Positions 4,816 through 6,295 of a stretch of DNA of 6,295 bases are shown one piece after another. The notes below the pieces were generated by a model. It did not search any database. It saw nothing but the letters and a program-made list of their open reading frames with translations, and had not been told where the DNA came from. A program made the translations under genes and the position numbers. The DNA is taken from positions 1-6,295 of the forward strand of contig CAMHNT010000129.1 of assembly GCA_946186535.1 (NCBI GenBank), read 5' to 3'. The DNA comes from an uncultured Clostridia bacterium. GTDB taxonomy: Bacteria; Bacillota; Clostridia; Oscillospirales; Acutalibacteraceae. Numbering within the stretch: the stretch's first letter is position 1; each line of letters begins with the position of its first letter.

Positions 4816-6237
4816 ATGAGAGTTTTAATATTATCCGCAAAAACAGGCGGAGGGCATATGCGTGCCGCTCAGGCACTTGAAGCGGTTATCCGCGAACGTG
4901 ACAGCGAGTCGGTCGTCAAAACAGTGGACGGATTGGAATATGCAAATCACTACTTCAACAGAATGGTGGTTGACGGATACAAGATTTCCGCAACCAAATT
5001 TCCGAAAATGTACGGAATGATCTATCATGCTTCAAACACGGACACATCGGTCTACAAGCTCATGCAGAAAGCAAACTCACACTTTGCGAAAAAGTTCATT
5101 CCTCTTCTTGCCGAATTCAAACCGGATATTATTGTTTCCACTCATTCTTTTATGTCAATCATGATTTCAAGGCTCATCGAAAAAGGAATTACGAACATTC
5201 CCCTGATTTCTATCGTAACCGACTTTGCTCCGCACGCCTCTTACATAAATCCATGCGTCAGCGAATACGTTGTGTCGAGCATTCAGATGGTAGACGAGTT
5301 TGAAAAGCTCGGTGTTGACAGAAACAAGATTCATCCCGTGGGAATTCCGATTGCACCGGTATTTTTTGAAAAGGACGAAAAGAAAGAAGAACATCTTGCC
5401 GCACTTGGTTTTGATCCTGCTCTTCAGACTGTCCTCGTTATGGCAGGCAGCTTCGGCGTCACCGATATCCTGAAGATCTATGAGAACATCAACGAAATTG
5501 AGCTTGATTTCCAGATCATCGTCATCACCGGAAAAAATCAGAAGCTCTTCGACGCCTTCAACTCCATTCTTTCATGCAACCAAGCTTACAGAGCAGGCGA
5601 TGCTCAACCAAACTTTGACGATGAAAAAGAGCCTTCAAGAAAGGAAACAAAATTCAACGTCACAAAGAAAACCAAACTCATATACTTTACCGACGAGGTC
5701 GAAAAGTACATGCATATATCCGACCTGATCATCACAAAACCGGGCGGCCTCACCGTAACCGAATCACTTGCGTCATGTCTTCCTATGGCACTTTTCAAGG
5801 GAATCCCCGGTCAGGAAACAGACAACACCGAGTATCTCTGCAACAACAACCTTGCGATCAGCATCAAAAAGAATACCGCAGCCGATGTTGTTTATCAGCT
5901 TCTAAAATACCCCGACAGACTCAATTCAATGAAGGAGAGCTGCAGCCGTCTCAACAACAAAGATTCGGCATACAAAGTCTATGAAATAATCGAGGACTCC
6001 GTAAATAGCATGACTGAACCCGTGAAACTTCCGAGCGCCGACGACACCTTCGAGGACACAAACGACGGTGACGAGGAAGAGATCTACACCGAGTTTTCCG
6101 AAGTATTCGGAGAATATGACGACAAGCTGGACGAGCTTGAAGAAAGCGAGTGGTCAGGCTATTTCGAAGAGAAAATGCACCACCTAAAGGACAAAATGAA
6201 AAAGGAATTCAAGAAGATTAATACTAAATTTCAATAA
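4816..6237 (+). CDS. MGDG-synthase/UgtP-like glycosyltransferase (GT28 type)
   Basis: This 473-residue, predicted cytoplasmic, membrane-associated enzyme probably transfers a sugar from a UDP-sugar to a lipid such as diacylglycerol. That fits its resemblance to monogalactosyldiacylglycerol synthases and Bacillus UgtP. The N-terminal MGDG-synthase-like domain opens with the family's glycine loop (LILSAKTGGGH, 4-14) and includes VSTHSFMS (107-114) and VTDFAPH (134-140). The C-terminal nucleotide-sugar-binding domain has a glycine-type turn (MAGSFGVTD, 209-217) and the hallmark KPGGLTVTESLA (308-319) followed by PGQETDN (331-337). Odd points are a hydrophilic insertion at about 250-285 and a C-terminal extension (about 400-473) that is first acidic and then a Lys-rich amphipathic stretch, possibly for membrane contact. 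An upstream in-frame extension through the repeat element is rejected as the start. The gene stands alone, with repeat copies 16 bases before its ATG and 6 bases after its stop. Exact donor and acceptor are unknown. Confidence 0.85.
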   Translation: MRVLILSAKTGGGHMRAAQALEAVIRERDSESVVKTVDGLEYANHYFNRMVVDGYKISATKFPKMYGMIYHASNTDTSVYKLMQKANSHFAKKFIPLLAEFKPDIIVSTHSFMSIMISRLIEKGITNIPLISIVTDFAPHASYINPCVSEYVVSSIQMVDEFEKLGVDRNKIHPVGIPIAPVFFEKDEKKEEHLAALGFDPALQTVLVMAGSFGVTDILKIYENINEIELDFQIIVITGKNQKLFDAFNSILSCNQAYRAGDAQPNFDDEKEPSRKETKFNVTKKTKLIYFTDEVEKYMHISDLIITKPGGLTVTESLASCLPMALFKGIPGQETDNTEYLCNNNLAISIKKNTAADVVYQLLKYPDRLNSMKESCSRLNNKDSAYKVYEIIEDSVNSMTEPVKLPSADDTFEDTNDGDEEEIYTEFSEVFGEYDDKLDELEESEWSGYFEEKMHHLKDKMKKEFKKINTKFQ

Positions 6238-6243
6238 AACACT

Positions 6244-6295
6244 TTAAGGCAATACCGCACAGAGATTGTGCCGAAGATGCGCAGTAGATTTTTAT
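6244..6295 (+). repeat. Left-hand end of a third, divergent element copy (truncated by the window edge)
   Basis: The first 21 bases match the left terminal repeat of the complete element except for one base (CACAGAG instead of CACAAAG). Similarity continues through ATTGTGC and ATGCGC, then fades after about 6281. This is therefore a different subfamily of the same element, or one with a different core. It begins 6 bases after the glycosyltransferase stop codon. No separate terminator lies between them, so this copy may form the 3' end structure of that transcript. Confidence 0.8.

Noticed and set aside
4588..6237. A 549-residue version of the glycosyltransferase starting at GTG 4588
   Set aside because: The extra 76 residues are encoded by the repeat element, there is no ribosome binding site before 4588, and the family N-terminus plus a strong AAAGGAG fit ATG 4816.
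1..6295. CRISPR array suggested by several repeated blocks
   Set aside because: The repeats are long, dispersed at kilobase distances, and have inverted ends; there are no regular short spacers and no cas genes.

Overview
The window looks like chromosomal DNA from a Gram-positive, low-to-moderate GC member of the Firmicutes, most likely a Clostridia/Oscillospiraceae (Ruminococcus-like) gut bacterium. This is inferred from strong AGGAG-type ribosome binding sites, AT-rich intergenic regions with sigma-A-like promoters, a VanW-domain cell-envelope protein and a UgtP/MGDG-synthase-like glycosyltransferase. No phylogenetic marker is present, so the genus is a guess.

Layout. Positions 1-72 are the right end of a short interspersed repeat. 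A strong bidirectional hairpin terminator follows (78-118). It closes a minus-strand operon of two overlapping genes: an ABC ATPase (968-1873, GTG start) and its ABC-2-type permease (141-968). A 520-bp AT-rich divergent intergenic region (1874-2393) holds a good minus-strand promoter, a good plus-strand promoter and three inverted repeats that could be operators. The plus strand then carries a 659-residue membrane-anchored VanW protein (2394-4373) and its hairpin terminator. Next come a promoter (-10 at 4495-4500), a complete 236-bp terminal-inverted-repeat element (4564-4799), and a 473-residue GT28-type glycosyltransferase (4816-6237). Another copy of the element starts 6 bases after that gene's stop codon and runs off the window (6244-6295).

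How the parts relate. The VanW protein and the glycosyltransferase both point to envelope or glycolipid work. The ABC pair is a small exporter-type or envelope-stress-type transporter with no visible substrate clue. Its ATPase is unusual because Walker A is intact while the signature, Walker B glutamate, Q-loop and H-loop positions are all changed.

The least ordinary part is the repeat element. Three same-orientation copies lie within 6.3 kb, two of them bracket the glycosyltransferase very tightly, and the complete one sits between that gene's likely promoter and its ribosome binding site. I see no CRISPR array, tRNA, rRNA, transposase gene or recognisable defence system here.
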